The notes under the pieces are model-generated. The model had not been told where the DNA came from. It was given only the letters and a program-made list of their open reading frames with translations, and did no database searches. Shown in pieces: positions 30,698 through 43,238 of a stretch of DNA of 64,000 bases (the stretch's first letter is position 1; every line of letters starts with the position of its first letter). Source of the DNA: Thalassia testudinum (taxonomy: Eukaryota; Streptophyta; Magnoliopsida; Alismatales; Hydrocharitaceae); assembly GCA_037157565.1 (NCBI GenBank), contig JAZHRO010000073.1, positions 15,568,501 to 15,632,500 on the forward strand, written 5' to 3'. The translations under genes and the position numbers were made by a program.

Positions 30698-33600
30698 CAA
30701 ATCTTCTCCTGTATGAAATCTCGCTCACCAGATATATACATTATAACTCATCATAAATACTTATTTAAATAAATATGATAAATATATAAGTTAGTTATGT
30801 ACATTATAAGTATATATTTTATTATTTACATTTAAGTTAGCATTTAATTTATATTTACAAGTATAAATACTATATACAAGGTATTTTTGTGTATTTTTGG
30901 ACTTTTTCAAGTTTTTATGGTATTTTTATGTTTTATAGCAATAAGGGAAGTGAGAGAGAAGATGAGATGAGAGAAGAGAGGACTCTTTATATTTTTAATA
31001 TTGAGTTCCTTTATTCAGTATTAGAGTAGACTAAACCATCTACTAGTATGTTCTACCTTCTATAGGGTTCATAATACTCTCAAACTTTGCATACACTTAT
31101 AAATATATCTAATCCTTCTCAAGGCACATTTATTTTATTTATTTAATTTTTTTATATTTTTCTTTGCATTTACAATCTCACACAAATATGGCTTGAAAGG
31201 GTTTTTAAATGCATAACCTAAGCCTTCAAGTTCAGTTTGGAGGGCTAAAACTATAGTTTAAGCATTTAATAACACTCAGCACATCACATGAAAGATTATT
31301 GAGCCCAAACACATGATTTTAACTCCAAATTTCTTTAAAAACTAAGATTGGATAGTTAGAATAGTTTCCTACAGCTAATAGTGAATTTAAACTAATGTAC
31401 ATGCTGCTCAAATCTGATTTAGGTCAATTACTTGTACAAGAATGCTTATTAAATGATGTTCTAATAGTACATGACACCATCAGCTCATTCAAACCCTCAA
31501 ATCAACTCAGAATTCCCTTGGAACTCTTCAGGCCTGCTACTGTTATTACAGCAGTTCTACTGCTACTACAATAGATCAAATGCTCTGATTAAATGTTCTT
31601 ATCAGAGCTCCATGATGACATCCTTGTATCTAGAAATCAAATCTAAGGGCTATAAATCTCAACAAACCATCTCAGCCAAAATCCCCTTTGAAATCAATGA
31701 TAAAAATGCTACTCTATCCAACATCAAATTTTAGATTGAAAATGTTTTGAATAAAAAATCAACGTCACCCTATTTGGGGTTTTGTTTTGGGATTTGCCCA
31801 AGTGATTTGATTACCAAGAGCTCGTAAACACTATCAATCAGTGTTTAGGGCCTAAGGCAATCCTGTAGAAACCAAATGGGTCATGGTTAAGGACTCTTCT
31901 CAGTGAATCAGAGATTCCTAGGCCTAAACTACCCAAAATAGAGCTTAAATTGGGCATATGCTCATCTGAATATAAAAATCCAACAAACCACAATAGATTC
32001 ATCTCATTACACCCAATTAGATGATTAAAAACTCAATTCGCTCGATTAAATTCGTTTCAAACCAATTTGACTCCAAATCTTGAGATTAGGCATAAAATCC
32101 AAATCCAAATGAATCGAGCAAATTGATGCAATTAAATCCAAATAGGGGGTTTTTGTGAACATGTGAAGTCAATGGAGAGACCCCCAGGTGAATTTGAGAG
32201 CTATTTAGATCTAGAAGTTGGAAAATCTCATATCTAAATTGCTTGGGTGGAGGGAGTGGAGTGTGAATTAAAATAATAAGGGAAGAAGGTGAAAATGGTC
32301 ATGAGATGTAGAGCAGGCTATATGAATATGTGATTGAAAGAAAATTTGCCTCTCTGATCTGAATTGATCAAAGAGGTGAAAATTGGATGTGATCTAAATC
32401 TACTCTAATCTAGCTCTAATCTAAATAATTCAAGCAGTAAACTACGATCTACACTATCTAATTGAGCTAAGAAAGCATTAAATCTAAGCTACGAAAGCAA
32501 TTAATCCCTAGACTAATTGGAAGAAAGGGACCTACGAGTCTCTTCCAAGGGGATGGAGAGGAGGAAGAGAGGAAGGGATCTCTGATGGATTGAGAGATCA
32601 CAAGAGAAGCTCAAGGATGTCCTCAGGTGTTATGGTATCCTTAGCGACATGGAAGAATTAGAGAGGAAGAGCTTCATAGCTATGGACGACGTCACTGAGT
32701 GAATTGGGGAAGAATGGAACTGGAGTGGATGAACGACCAGCTCAAGGAAGTATGAGGGAAGCTGATACGTGCGTTGGTAGATATAGAGGCCTTTAAATAG
32801 GTGATTAAGTGAATGTGGTCACTGGAATTTGAAGATATTCAAATTGTAAGCAGACGGTGGAATGAAGGTGAAGAGAGCGCGGGAATGTTTATAATGAAAT
32901 TCCACCATTAGATGGGATCAAGGAGAGGTGATGGAGCTGCGTGTTGAGGTGCGTTATCAATGGTCAAAGATCGATCATTGGATCAATAGGGAATGCAATC
33001 AATGGTGGCTATAGCTTGTGTTCTTCACGAGCTATAGTGACTCGAGAAGAGGTGCCGCAGGTCTATTAGCATTTTTATACCATTACCTTATATTGAAATA
33101 GTGAGAATTTTGCAAAGTAAACCCATTAGTTATCATAATCATTACAGAGCGGTCCTTGAAGTCCAACAAATCGATCCCTATGGCTTTTATGTGTAAGGAA
33201 ATGTGATGTACTAAGGACCTAATTGTAAACTTATGAATGCAAAGTACTAATGGTGTCCAAATCCCATGATATTTTTATTAAAGCTTAATTGAACATATCA
33301 GAACATGATTTAACTCTTGATTTGTACTTTGGAGCTCAAATATGTGTTCAATTGTCATCTGGATCATCAAATTGTATTTTCTAAATAGAAATTCTCAAAC
33401 GTGACCAAATTATGTGTTTTTAACACAAATTGAGTGCTTTAGGTCATTTCCATTAATTCTCACACTTAGCCTATTTATTATGTTAATTAGATAGTGTTTA
33501 CCTAGATTCTAGCTTAACTTTGTCATTTTAGTTATGATGAGCCACACCTTATCACTAGCACGTGGCAGGAGCATGGGTGCTGGTTCAGCACGTTCAGACT

Positions 33601-33801
33601 GATCCAGCGGCAGTTTAGGCATGATTTGGGGGGTTCCAAGGCCAATCCAAGGCCCCTTTTCACCTATAAAAGAGTCCCATGACCCTCGATTACAAACCAT
33701 CACTTCCACAAGCATTCTACCACCTTCCTAAGGTTCTAAGCTAATCCTTGGAGCCATCAAGCCATTGACGGAGCCTCCTCCACCACCATGGCTACCTTGA
33801 C
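30698..33801. other. unclassified repeat-like DNA between B1 and A2
   Basis: No coding frame with a domain. On the minus strand, 32960-31740 reads like the promoter, leader and tail of an LTR: CTATTTAAAGG (32801-32810), then CT-rich leader, then a run of TAGATTAGAGCTAGATTAGA-type sequence. On the plus strand a separate promoter-like CACCTATAAAAGAGTCCC lies at 33661. I could not find PBS, PPT or ends, so no element is called. Confidence 0.4.
33665..33672 (+). promoter_or_regulatory. TATA-like box upstream of A2
   Basis: TATAAAAG in a setting like LTR promoters here (CACC before, GAGTCCC after). The host of A2 may be an LTR of another element. Weak. Confidence 0.35.
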
Positions 33802-33806
33802 ATGCC
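33802..33806. repeat. target-site duplication of A2 (ATGCC), left
   Basis: ATGCC here against ACGCC at 59201-59205; the difference is a CpG transition. Confidence 0.75.
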
Positions 33807-34752
33807 TAATGGGAACACCATCATGAGCCATAACTAGCTCATTTTTGCCCAATTGAGTTAATAAATGCTCCTACATAACCACCAGAGAATCATAACTCAC
33901 TGTATAACCATTCTGAGAGAAAAATAAGAAACTAGGATTAAAACTGTAATTTTACCAGCTTACCATGAATGCAGTACAACCACAGGTTTTATCAAGGGAT
34001 GAATAAAGGCCAAATGGTCTTAATAAGATAATAAGTTGGTTAGATTAGACAGAAAAGGGTTTGCGTGTGTTCTGAGAATTAAATGACTTTTGAAACCCTA
34101 AAAACAGACCCACTTAAATAAACAAGATTTTGGTTAGCATAAAATTCACTTAAGCCCTCTACAAATCATATAAAAATATTCTCTAGGGTTAAGTACCTTT
34201 AATTTAGCCATCAGAACCAATCTTGACCTAAAATGGAGTCTCAGACAGATATTTGCCCTAATTTGGGTTTTTGCATAAATTACCAGTCAAACATAGCCAA
34301 AACAAAAATCCAACTTCACCATTGGATTCCTTAGGTCTAAATTAGGTTTGTACCAAAATTTGGACCCAAGATGCACCTGTCTTGACCTAGTTTGCAAAAA
34401 GGTCCTATCTTATTACATTTATACCCCCAACTTTAAAAAACCCTTGCATTCAGCTCCCTAACTTCTTCATTATCTTCATAATTAGGTCCCTTCGCCATTA
34501 TCGTGGAAAAACCTACTCCAACAACCTTTGATAGGAGATTTCTCCTTGATTGCTTGGAGAATCTCTTCCAAAATTGGAAGGGAGATTCTTTGAGAAATCC
34601 TCTCCAGTTTGAACCCGTCAAGATGCTCTGAATATTTCCCAATCTCTCATGGGAATGCATGAGAGATTTGAGTCTCTTGAAACTCCCAAATCCGGTGACC
34701 TTCCAAGCTCACGAAGCTTGCTTCCCAAGCTCTAACTGCCCCCTAGAGCCCT

Positions 34753-34760
34753 TTATAAGG
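34753..34760 (+). promoter_or_regulatory. TATA box, A2 5' LTR
   Basis: TTATAAGG after CCCTAGAGCCCT; conserved at 57473 in the 3' LTR. Confidence 0.65.
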
Positions 34761-36000
34761 ACCCTCAGAGCTCCCTGAATTCCTAACGCTCGAAATTGGT
34801 CGTGAAATCCCCACGATTCTTCTCTCCCTCTCATGACTGAAGGCTCCTCGACGTTCGGTGATCCCCTCTGCCCTTCCTCATCGTCCGACCACAATACCAA
34901 TGGTGGATTCCTCTTCCCCACCTACGTCCGCATCTCGCCATACCAGCAGACGCCCTTTCCTCCTTCGTCCTCGCCGTTCCTTCCTCATCGGAGCCGCCTT
35001 CGTCTCCAAAGTCGGCCACACCACATCCGACGCCATCGCTGCCCCAATTCGTCCATCAACCTCCTAGCTAAGTCCCTTATCCCCTCTACTTTATTTCTGC
35101 ACTTACCCCACTTCAAATCGACCACTGACGCTTCTCTGCAACTTCATCTTTTCCATCTCCGGCCACCCCCTCCGGCGAGACCATCCCACCTCCACAACCC
35201 ACCAAAACCCTCGCCGACCATCGCAAAACCTTCGCCACACCTCACTAATCATTTCCCCTCTCTTTATTCACTTCTCCATCCACTCATGCGCACCCCCAAA
35301 CACACCCACTCGCACGCAGATAGTTTGACCTAGTCGTGCACTCACAGCCACTATCACTCCACGCCACCACCCCCATCACGTTCGTTGTGCTCCGACGGTA
35401 CTCCCTAAATGTTCTAACGTGGCCGAGAGGCCATTTTACTGATTTCAGGTGTACGCCCTGTCTGCCATTGATGGGCAAGCTTCGAGCTTGCTTGAAGGTC
35501 GCTCCAGGTCTTGCTACGCCTAGGTTGAAGCCCCAGGTTGTGCAGAAGTGCCTCGTGCACAAGTCCAGGCCCTTAATTGAAGATGCAAGCCTCATGAGTT
35601 GAGGAAATTGCGAAGGAGATCCCTGCTGCAAACGTACGAAGGAGGGGGGCATGGATAGTCCCACATTGGAGAATGTTGAAGCCGCGCACCCGCAAAAACT
35701 AGTTTTGTGACAGCAGTTGTTTGCCTCAGTGCATGGGGTAAGGTCCCTCTCACCCGCTCACCTGACCTTGTCCGCGACACCTAACCACAAACTTGGTCGA
35801 CTCGATAACCCACCTAACTTGCACTCCTCGCTCACCACCACACACCGGTGAGCTTGGACTCAGGTACGCGCCTAACCCGATAACCCGGATACCCTGTGGC
35901 TCTGGGAGAGCAGATCTTAAGAGAGAAAAAGAGAGGAGAGTTGTGCGAGTAGGGGGAGGGTTTTGCTACAGAGACCTTCGGCTGACACTTAGTCGGATTC

Positions 36001-36230
36001 TGAAGAGGAAAGCCAGAGAAGGACAAAGAGGAGAAAAAGAGGAAGATTGCAAAGCTAAAGGCAAAAGAAGAAAAGAGGAAGTGAAGGCCTGAGCTGAAGA
36101 GAAGAAGAAGAAGAAGAAGAAGAAGAAGAGAAGGACATAGCTGAAGCAGAGAAAGGAAGAATCAGAGAAAGTAGAGAAAGAGAAGAAGAAGAAGAAAAGA
36201 AGAATCAGAGAAGAAAAGAAGACAATCAGA
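36001..36230 (+). repeat. GAA-rich purine stretch, A2 5' LTR
   Basis: Includes an (AGA)n run of about ten units near 36100-36130 that is shorter in the 3' LTR. Confidence 0.85.
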
Positions 36231-36523
36231 CGACAGAACCTACCTCTCATTTCATACATATACATTGAGTTCCTTAGTTGATATTGTAGGAGTATTTGAT
36301 GATCTAAATCACCATTTTACTCCCATCTTTTTGCATATTGATACTGATATTATTGCAAATTCTTTTAGTTTGAATTGTGATCTTGATTTCTAAATACCAC
36401 TTTGCTTCTTGTGTTCGACCTCAAAATCTTTTCAAGTAACAAAAATTGTATTTGTTTTCAAAGCGATTTCGACTATATTACAATGCTTCATTTTTAAACT
36501 CGATCTTGCCGCAATAAACATTT

Positions 36524-36541
36524 TGGCGCCATTGCAGGGGA
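36524..36541 (+). other. primer-binding site of A2 (tRNA-Asp)
   Basis: TGGCGCCATTGCAGGGGA, two mismatches to the tRNA-Asp complement. Confidence 0.88.
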
Positions 36542-36678
36542 GCAACGGGAAATTTAGAACTCTTGATTGTAATTCCTAATTCAGATTATAACTTGCTATA
36601 TCTCTTTTGCTGTGGTTATTTCAGGGAGAAGATACATTCAAGGAAGATCAGCTGCACAACAAAACACACTAGGGGTAG

Positions 36679-37565
36679 GTAAATGCTAACCACTCTCTCT
36701 TAAGCCCCTCATCCTAAAATGGTTAAAAAGGATAAAATCAATTAGGGGACTTACTTTCCATTCTTAGATAATTCATCAAGTTGCCTGATTTGATTTCAAC
36801 AACAAAACCTGATTTGTGCACCCACTTAAGGTAACTAGGGCTATCACATTCTTGTTTGAGCCTTAGATACCACATTTGGCAAAGTAAATTGGACCAAAAC
36901 AAGAGCCAAGTAAGGATTCCAAGTTATGGTTTTAGAGACACACTTACATAATCAAGAACTGATCTTTCCCAAACATTGTGTGCCTAAGCCTTGATTGAAC
37001 TGATCTATTCAAGCAAACCCTAAAAATTAGGCTCTTAATCTCACTTAAATCTTAAAAGAGGGACCTAAACATCTCAAAGGACAAATAGGTGAAGTTGACC
37101 CACCTTGGTGGGTCAACCAATCTTTAAATTAGGTCACTTTGGTATTCAATACATCCTAAAAGTTCAAGTGAAATCCTAAGCACCCTTGCCCTTAATAAAA
37201 TCGGTAGACTTAAGAGGTCAAGTCCCCATTCTGGTCTACCTGGAACACCAGTGACAAGAGAGGTCGGGTGGGGGAAACCCTGTAACCTGTGGGGGTGCTC
37301 TACCGTGTAGGGGTCATTGCGAGACTCTCCCTCTCTGGCTGCCCAGGTAATTCTCAGGTGGATGGTTTTTTCACTAAGAGGTATCATCCACCCTGAACCT
37401 CTATAGTCATCCAAAATTTTTGGGTGTCTTGATTGGGTCCACCACACTCTATTCTCGTCCAGTCCATCAGTTCATGTTTGGTAGGAGGTCCTTAAGACCA
37501 TCCTTGAGGCCTCCTTTCGTTATTCACTCCCACAAGGCCAGGCCTCGACTTCCGTGTTTGTGCAA
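36679..37565 (+). other. candidate leader intron of A2 (acceptor decayed)
   Basis: Donor TAG/GTAAAT at 36679 matches A1. At the acceptor place A2 has GTGTTTGTGCAAC, where the final AG is now AA. Another acceptor-like TTATTTCAG ends at 36624. Confidence 0.4.
37203..37362 (+). other. near-invariant leader block, A2 copy
   Basis: Matches A1 9855-10014 almost base for base, including GACAAGAGAGGTCGGGTGGG and GACTCTCCCTCTCTGGCTGC, although the rest of A2 is well diverged. Confidence 0.7.
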
Positions 37566-37628
37566 CAACCCTATCACATACACATCTCTTCTGATTCATC
37601 TGAACCTAATTCTCCTTCATCCATCATC

Positions 37629-39833
37629 ATGGCACAACCTGTAGAAGAAGAGAACAACCTTGAGAATCAACTTCAGTGCCTTAATGATTTATTCCAAGCC
37701 TTCATGAATCCACCGCAGCGTCCTATGATGCGAGATCATTACAATCCCGTTGCGTTGGCGATCGAACCTCGAGTCCAAATCCCGGCTAGAGGTCTTGATA
37801 TTGAACTCAAGCCCAACATGATTCATGCTATTCCAAAATTTCATGGGCACAATTCTGAGGATCCTTTCCAACACATTAAATAGCTCAAACATCTGGCCCA
37901 GACCTCTGGGTTAGATGTTCAAAATCGGGATATTCTTCTCATGAAAATGTTCTCTTTCTCTCTCATGGACAAAGTAGCTCACTGGTATCAGATTCAAACG
38001 CGTCCAATCAACACATGGGTTGAACTACAATCCGAGTTTCTGAAAAAGTTCTTCCTAGTTGGTCGGACGAATGCTTTACAACACCGGATCATGCACTTCA
38101 CACAAAAGCCTGGAGAACCACTTCACGAAGCATGGGATCATTTCCTGGATCTCATGCGAAAGTGCCCCCATCACGGAGTTCCTAAATGGGAACAAGTCCA
38201 ATCTTTTTACCAAGGACTCCGTGAAGATATCTGATTATTCGTCAATGTAACTTGCAGAGGAAATATCATGGGTCAAGACGAAGACAATGTGTGGGAGATT
38301 CTTGATAATATGTGCGATAACTCTATCAATAATGACTCCATGGGCATATTCGACCGGACGAATGAACGCACATTGATGAATCCAAGGGGAGCACATGAGA
38401 TGCAGGGCCTATCCTCTTCTGTCAACTTGGAATTGATGGCCAGTCGTTTGGATAAGGTCTTGATTATTGAGAAGAAGGTGGATGAGCTCACTCAACATCT
38501 GCAGCGAGCCACCTCTACGTAAAACCCATTCGCACAATCACCCTCTGGGAGGGAAGTTGTGCATAACATCTACCACTGATTTTCTTAGGGGATGGACCCG
38601 TATCCACCCCTGTCTGACTCTAGGGCCGAATGAAACTCCGAACCTATCTATTCTAGTTAAGGGAACTCTGAACCCTCGTATTCTAACTTTTCTGAGGTCC
38701 CTCAGACCTACGAGAACCTCAACGCCATCCAGAACGACCTATTCTCTAATACCTATAACCCTGGATGGCAAAATCATCCTAATTTCATGTGAGCGGGAAA
38801 CAATCAGAATCAGAGACCACCATATTAGGCCCATCCACAAACTTCTCGTCCATGTCATCCACCTCAACCTCGGCCCAAACCCACCTATCAATCTGGGCCA
38901 ACTCAAGGAGATCAAATGACTCTTATAATTTAGACTCTGACTGACATTCAAAAGACGAATGCGGCTATGCAAAAATTGCACAAAGACGAGATCACAAAGG
39001 TTCACAATCAACTCACCCAGATGGCAAATTCCCACCATCCTGGTACACTCCCTTCGCAACCTCTGCCTAATCCGAATAACGTGCCGAACTAGAGGCACGT
39101 TGTGAACCCAAATCTGGGCCAAGCCCACATGGTTTATCAGGCCCCTTTCCCTCCATCACCTGATGAGATGGAAGCTTCGACATTATACTTGGGATTTCAG
39201 CAGCAGCCACCTATTTTACCTACACCAAACCAGAACCAAGCAGGACTGAATTCAGTTACAACCCGTAGTGGCAAAGCAACACAGAACCAACCTTACCCAA
39301 GCCACTTTCAGCCTAGTAGTAACACAAACCCAAGGATAGTCATCCAGAATACCCCTGTCCCAAATCAAGAACCTGGACCTATTCCAGAGGAACCATCTAA
39401 GGTTCCATTTCCCGAGGCCTTGACCAAGGGAAAGAGGACAACCAAACCCTTGGCACCTGAAGAGAACCTGGTCAAGCTCTTTGAACAGGTCCATATAAAC
39501 ATCCCCTTGATGGATGTGATTCACCATGTACTGGCCTACTCACGATTTTTGAAAGACGTGTGTACACCTAAGCATAAGCCGCGAGCCAAAAGTGGGAGCC
39601 CAATCATATTGTCGGAGCAAGCCAGCTCTGTCATTTTGAGCAAACTCCCACCTAAGGCAAAAGACCCAGGTACTCCCCTGATTTCCTGTACAATTGGTGA
39701 TAACCAATTTGATAGAGCTTTATTGGATCTAATAGCCTCCATAAACCTAATACCTACATCCCTACTTGACCATCTTGAGGAGTCTGAGCTCAAACCAACA
39801 GAGGTGACATTGTAGTTGGCAGATCGATCTATT
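37629..39833 (+). pseudogene. gag-pro: gag and aspartic protease of A2 (Athila)
   Basis: ATG at 37629 (MAQPVEEENNLENQ). The Gag core lies at 37830-38230 with the typical WVELQSEFLKKFF and LHEAWDHFLDLMRKCP. A Q/N/P-rich linker follows, then the protease near 39480-39815. All of it is in one frame, as expected for Athila gag-pol, but with stops at 37881, 38232, 38520 and several in 38550-39090. The protease motif reads ALLDLIASINLIP: the glycine of the usual DLGAS is changed to isoleucine. A one-base insertion near 39833 shifts the frame. Confidence 0.88.
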
Positions 39834-40202
39834 TAAGTCACCTAAAGGAATTCTTGAGGATGTCATTGTTAGGGTTCGGGATTTCTATTTCCCAGTGGAT
39901 TTCATAGTCTTGGATATGAATGCTCCAGAAAATTCGAGAAACACACCAATCATACTAGAGAGACCCTTTCTAGCCACTGCTAGGGCCAACATTAATTGTG
40001 AGGAGGACCAAATTGAACTAAAATTTGGGAACCAGATACTAAAGATCGACATCTTTAAGGTCCAACAAAGGATTAATTATGGAGTTACAGAACAAATATG
40101 TGATATCGAGGTTGTGGTTGACGATCAGTATATCGAGGAAAACCTAACTACTTCTAATCAACCACAAGAGGATCAAAACTCACAATTAGAGGAGTTCGAA
40201 CT
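39834..40202 (+). pseudogene. A2 polyprotein between protease and RT
   Basis: Continues after the frameshift as a 110-codon frame (NTPIILERPFLATARANINC), the usual protease-to-RT linker. It is cut by B2 at 40203; GAACT here is duplicated at 51899. Confidence 0.8.
40198..40202. repeat. target-site duplication of B2 (GAACT), left
   Basis: GAACT, repeated at 51899-51903. Confidence 0.9.
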
Positions 40203-40814
40203 CGATGTGCATACATCTGATTAACCTAAAATGTCTATTAATGCATGTTCTTAGTATCACATTAGCATCATACAATGTAAATAGTGCATAACATGCATAA
40301 TCATGCACTTAGATTAAGTTGTATAAATTGTATAGTAATTGTCTCCTTTTTATGGTCAGGGATAGGGCGACTTTTCACCAGGGCATCGGATCGAAGATAC
40401 AACCATACGAATCTGATCAGGGCGACGATTAGAGTTCAATGACTCCAAGATCACCCTAATCGGATATCCGTAGCACCAGATAGAGACCGAGGAACCCTAA
40501 AGATCATGGGCCAAGATGGTGTAAATATGCACCTTAGATGACAAATTCGACCGCACAGATGGATTTGGATCGATGATTGCAGCCTAATGCCGTGAAAATC
40601 GATCCAATCCGATACCTGTGACACCATCTACATCACTCAGAAGATGGACGGCCAAGATGGCGTCATGTGGCACCAACTCAGCCGCCCAAATCGGCCCAGC
40701 CTATCTGGGAGATCGCCGCGCCCTCTCTCTCTCCTCTCCGTGCAATGGATCTTGGCCATTGGATCACCATCCAATGGCCACAGACGCTCACGCCTTAAAG
40801 CATCCATGTGACAA

Positions 40815-40890
40815 ACTCACCGCTGTAGCGTAGTGGTCGAGTGCCCAAACGTGAGGAAGAGGCATGGGTTCAAACCCCTGCAAGCCTCAA
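40815..40890 (+). promoter_or_regulatory. tRNA-like Pol III module, B2 5' LTR
   Basis: A box TAGCGTAGTGG (40826-40836) and B box GGTTCAAACCC (40867-40877), 30 bases apart as in a tRNA gene. No cloverleaf with acceptor stem is evident, so this is a tRNA-derived relic, not a tRNA gene. Confidence 0.65.
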
Positions 40891-41256
40891 TCAAGCGTAG
40901 ATGCAAGGAATGACTCAAATTGGGCTGTCGGATCAAGAATGAGTGGCGGCGAGAGCAGAGACGTGGCTTGCTCATAGGTCGTCATGTGAGAACACGCGAT
41001 TGGACGCACCAAGCCTGCGATCGTAAGCGATGAAGTGCTGGCGGTTAGCGACTTTTAAGCTGTCCGATCTTACGAATGGATGGCCAAATATCGACGAATG
41101 TTTGCAGCTGAGCGTGGCACAGGAGAGCAGCAGACGGCAAGCGCAGGTGCACGTCGCCCACGATCTGGGCTTTAGTGACACTTAATTCCGTCACCAAAGG
41201 CCCCTCATTTAATATTTTGAATTTGTAATGATCAAAATGCCCCCACTCCTTGCAAC

Positions 41257-41264
41257 TATAAAAG
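41257..41264 (+). promoter_or_regulatory. TATA box, B2 5' LTR
   Basis: CTATAAAAGGAGACC, 1.05 kb into the LTR and about 420 bases after the tRNA-like module. Confidence 0.75.
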
Positions 41265-41911
41265 GAGACCTCCTCCATACGAATTTCTCATACCTTTTCT
41301 TCTCTCCCTCTCCAATGCTCAAGAGAAGCTTATCCCACACCTGAGATGCTCCTCAAGAGATAAAATCAATTTTTCACCCCCATTCCGGATGCAGATCTCG
41401 CAACGACGACGACGACATGCTGCCTCGTTCCCGTTCCTCCTGCCTCGACCACCTTCTTCTCGCTCCATTCCTCATCTTCTAGGCATCATATCGTCTGGCT
41501 CGTCCTCCAAGGGATCATCAAGGAGGATAACTTCTCTCTCCCATTCCTTTTTCCTGCTTTCTAGAGTAGAATTTTCCTACTTTCTAGTAATAGTTTTCCT
41601 GCTTTCTAGTGTAATTTCTCGCTTTCTTAGTTTTACAAACATTTTGCAATATCATGTGGATGTTTTCTCTCTCTCTCTTTCTCTTATTATCTATAGTATT
41701 TCATTTCATTGTAATTTCTCTGCTTTTTAATAAAAACACAAAAAGAATATAATTACGAATTTTGATCTACGTAACCTCCCTCAATTTGACCCGGGATTTC
41801 TATTGTGGTATAAATTTTATTTGTTGAACCCAAGTTCTTCACTATTCAAACTACAACGATAGCCTTTCAAAACCAAATCCGATAGCATAGTCTTCCACCG
41901 TTTCAACATTT

Positions 41912-41929
41912 TGGCACTGTTGTCGGGGA
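41912..41929 (+). other. primer-binding site of B2 (tRNA-Asp)
   Basis: TGGCACTGTTGTCGGGGA, three transition mismatches to the tRNA-Asp complement. Confidence 0.85.
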
Positions 41930-42073
41930 GGCAACGATTTTTCGATCTTCTTTCGCATTTCACATACTTTACTGTCTTCTAACTTGCTTTCTCTTGTGTC
42001 TATTGTTTTGTAGAAACCTCCATCAGGGAATCATCAAGCGGTAGATCGGAGTAAAGTGTAGTTGAAGATGACT

Positions 42074-43110
42074 GTAAGTGCTCCCCATTCTTCCCCCTCC
42101 ATAGATTTCATTTGTCACATTAAATTCAAATTCCGATTAACCTAAGTGTTTGCATAAATCCTAGGATTAGTTTGGTTGTTTGAATTTCCACTCACACTCA
42201 CATTTCACCCTCGCTTATATAAAAAAATAAAAAGATAATTTTGTGTGGTAATTTTTAACATACACACAACATACACCCACATTCAAGGCACTTAACCTAC
42301 TTGATTTTCTTCTACTCAACTGGATTCTGATCTGTGGAACCAGTACACACAAATCAACACATAAAAGAGTAGAAATCATTCTAGGTTAACCATTTCTGTG
42401 TGCCTAACCTAGTGGTGTAGTTGTGGCCAATTGTTTGAGTTGTTTGGGCTGCACCACTCAACCTAAAATCAACTCACCAAGTAGCTTGCTCTTAGGGTTT
42501 TCAATCTAGGTTCATACCAGGCGCTCCACTCTATTTTTGATTTTAAAGGAAAGCAATCTTCACCTATGCTTGAAAACCTAGTTTGCCTCAAACTTGATTG
42601 AAATCAACCTAAGTCTAAACCCTAAAAGCTACTTAAGCAAGATTTGAACAATAAAATCTATGCATCACAAATAATCTTGCTTGAAAACCTTGGTTGTGCA
42701 TGCACTTACACATACTCAATCAATCATTAAGGGCACAACCCATTTTAAGGGCCTATCACATTCCATAAGCACTATAATCCCATGCCTCAATAAAATCGAG
42801 TAGATGTTGGCCTTAAGGACTGATTTGCTCTTCGAGGCCTAGTCTGAGATTGTTTACGATTAACCTACTTGTACTGATTAATCTGATGTCTAGCTAAGGG
42901 AGTAGCGTCAAACGACCACGGCTGGGGGGTACACTAGGAACTGGAGGCACAAGTCGAAGGAAGAACCTTCTCCCTAATCCGTCCTTCTAACTGGTTGGAT
43001 TGAGCAGACATAAGTAGAGTAAATCATCTATAATCTTAAGGCAGGTTCTGTGAGTCTGTAGATCCTTAGGCTACCCCACTTAAGGATGGGCTTGTTTTGT
43101 TTTGTTGTAG
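42074..43110 (+). other. candidate leader intron of B2
   Basis: Donor GACT/GTAAGT at 42074 and acceptor TTGTTTTGTTGTAG ending 43110, 128 bases before the gag ATG. D has the same donor and B1 the same acceptor. Confidence 0.5.
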
Positions 43111-43238
43111 GGTCCTTATCCCCAATCCTTCCGACCTTTTCCTAGTTTATGCTAGGAAGAAGGTCATTGAATCCCTGATTGGAAGGACCACTAGAGTATT
43201 CTAGGGGGCGTAGATTGGATTTTGGCCAAATTGATCTC

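Larger units (their letters stand above)
33807..36520 (+). repeat. 5' LTR of A2
   Basis: TAATGGGAACACC (first TG decayed to TA) to CAATAAACA. TATA at 34753, GAA-rich stretch 36001-36230, tail motif GTGTTCGACCTC near 36411. Same plan as the A1 LTR, but clearly diverged from it. Confidence 0.93.
40203..41908 (+). repeat. 5' LTR of B2
   Basis: Starts CGATGTGCATACATC (3' copy TGATG...), ends CCGTTTCAACA. Contains the tRNA-like module and TATA box. The first base has changed T to C. Confidence 0.93.

Noticed and set aside
40815..40890. True tRNA gene in the B2 LTR
   Set aside because: A and B boxes are present but I could not fold a full cloverleaf with acceptor stem and anticodon arm.
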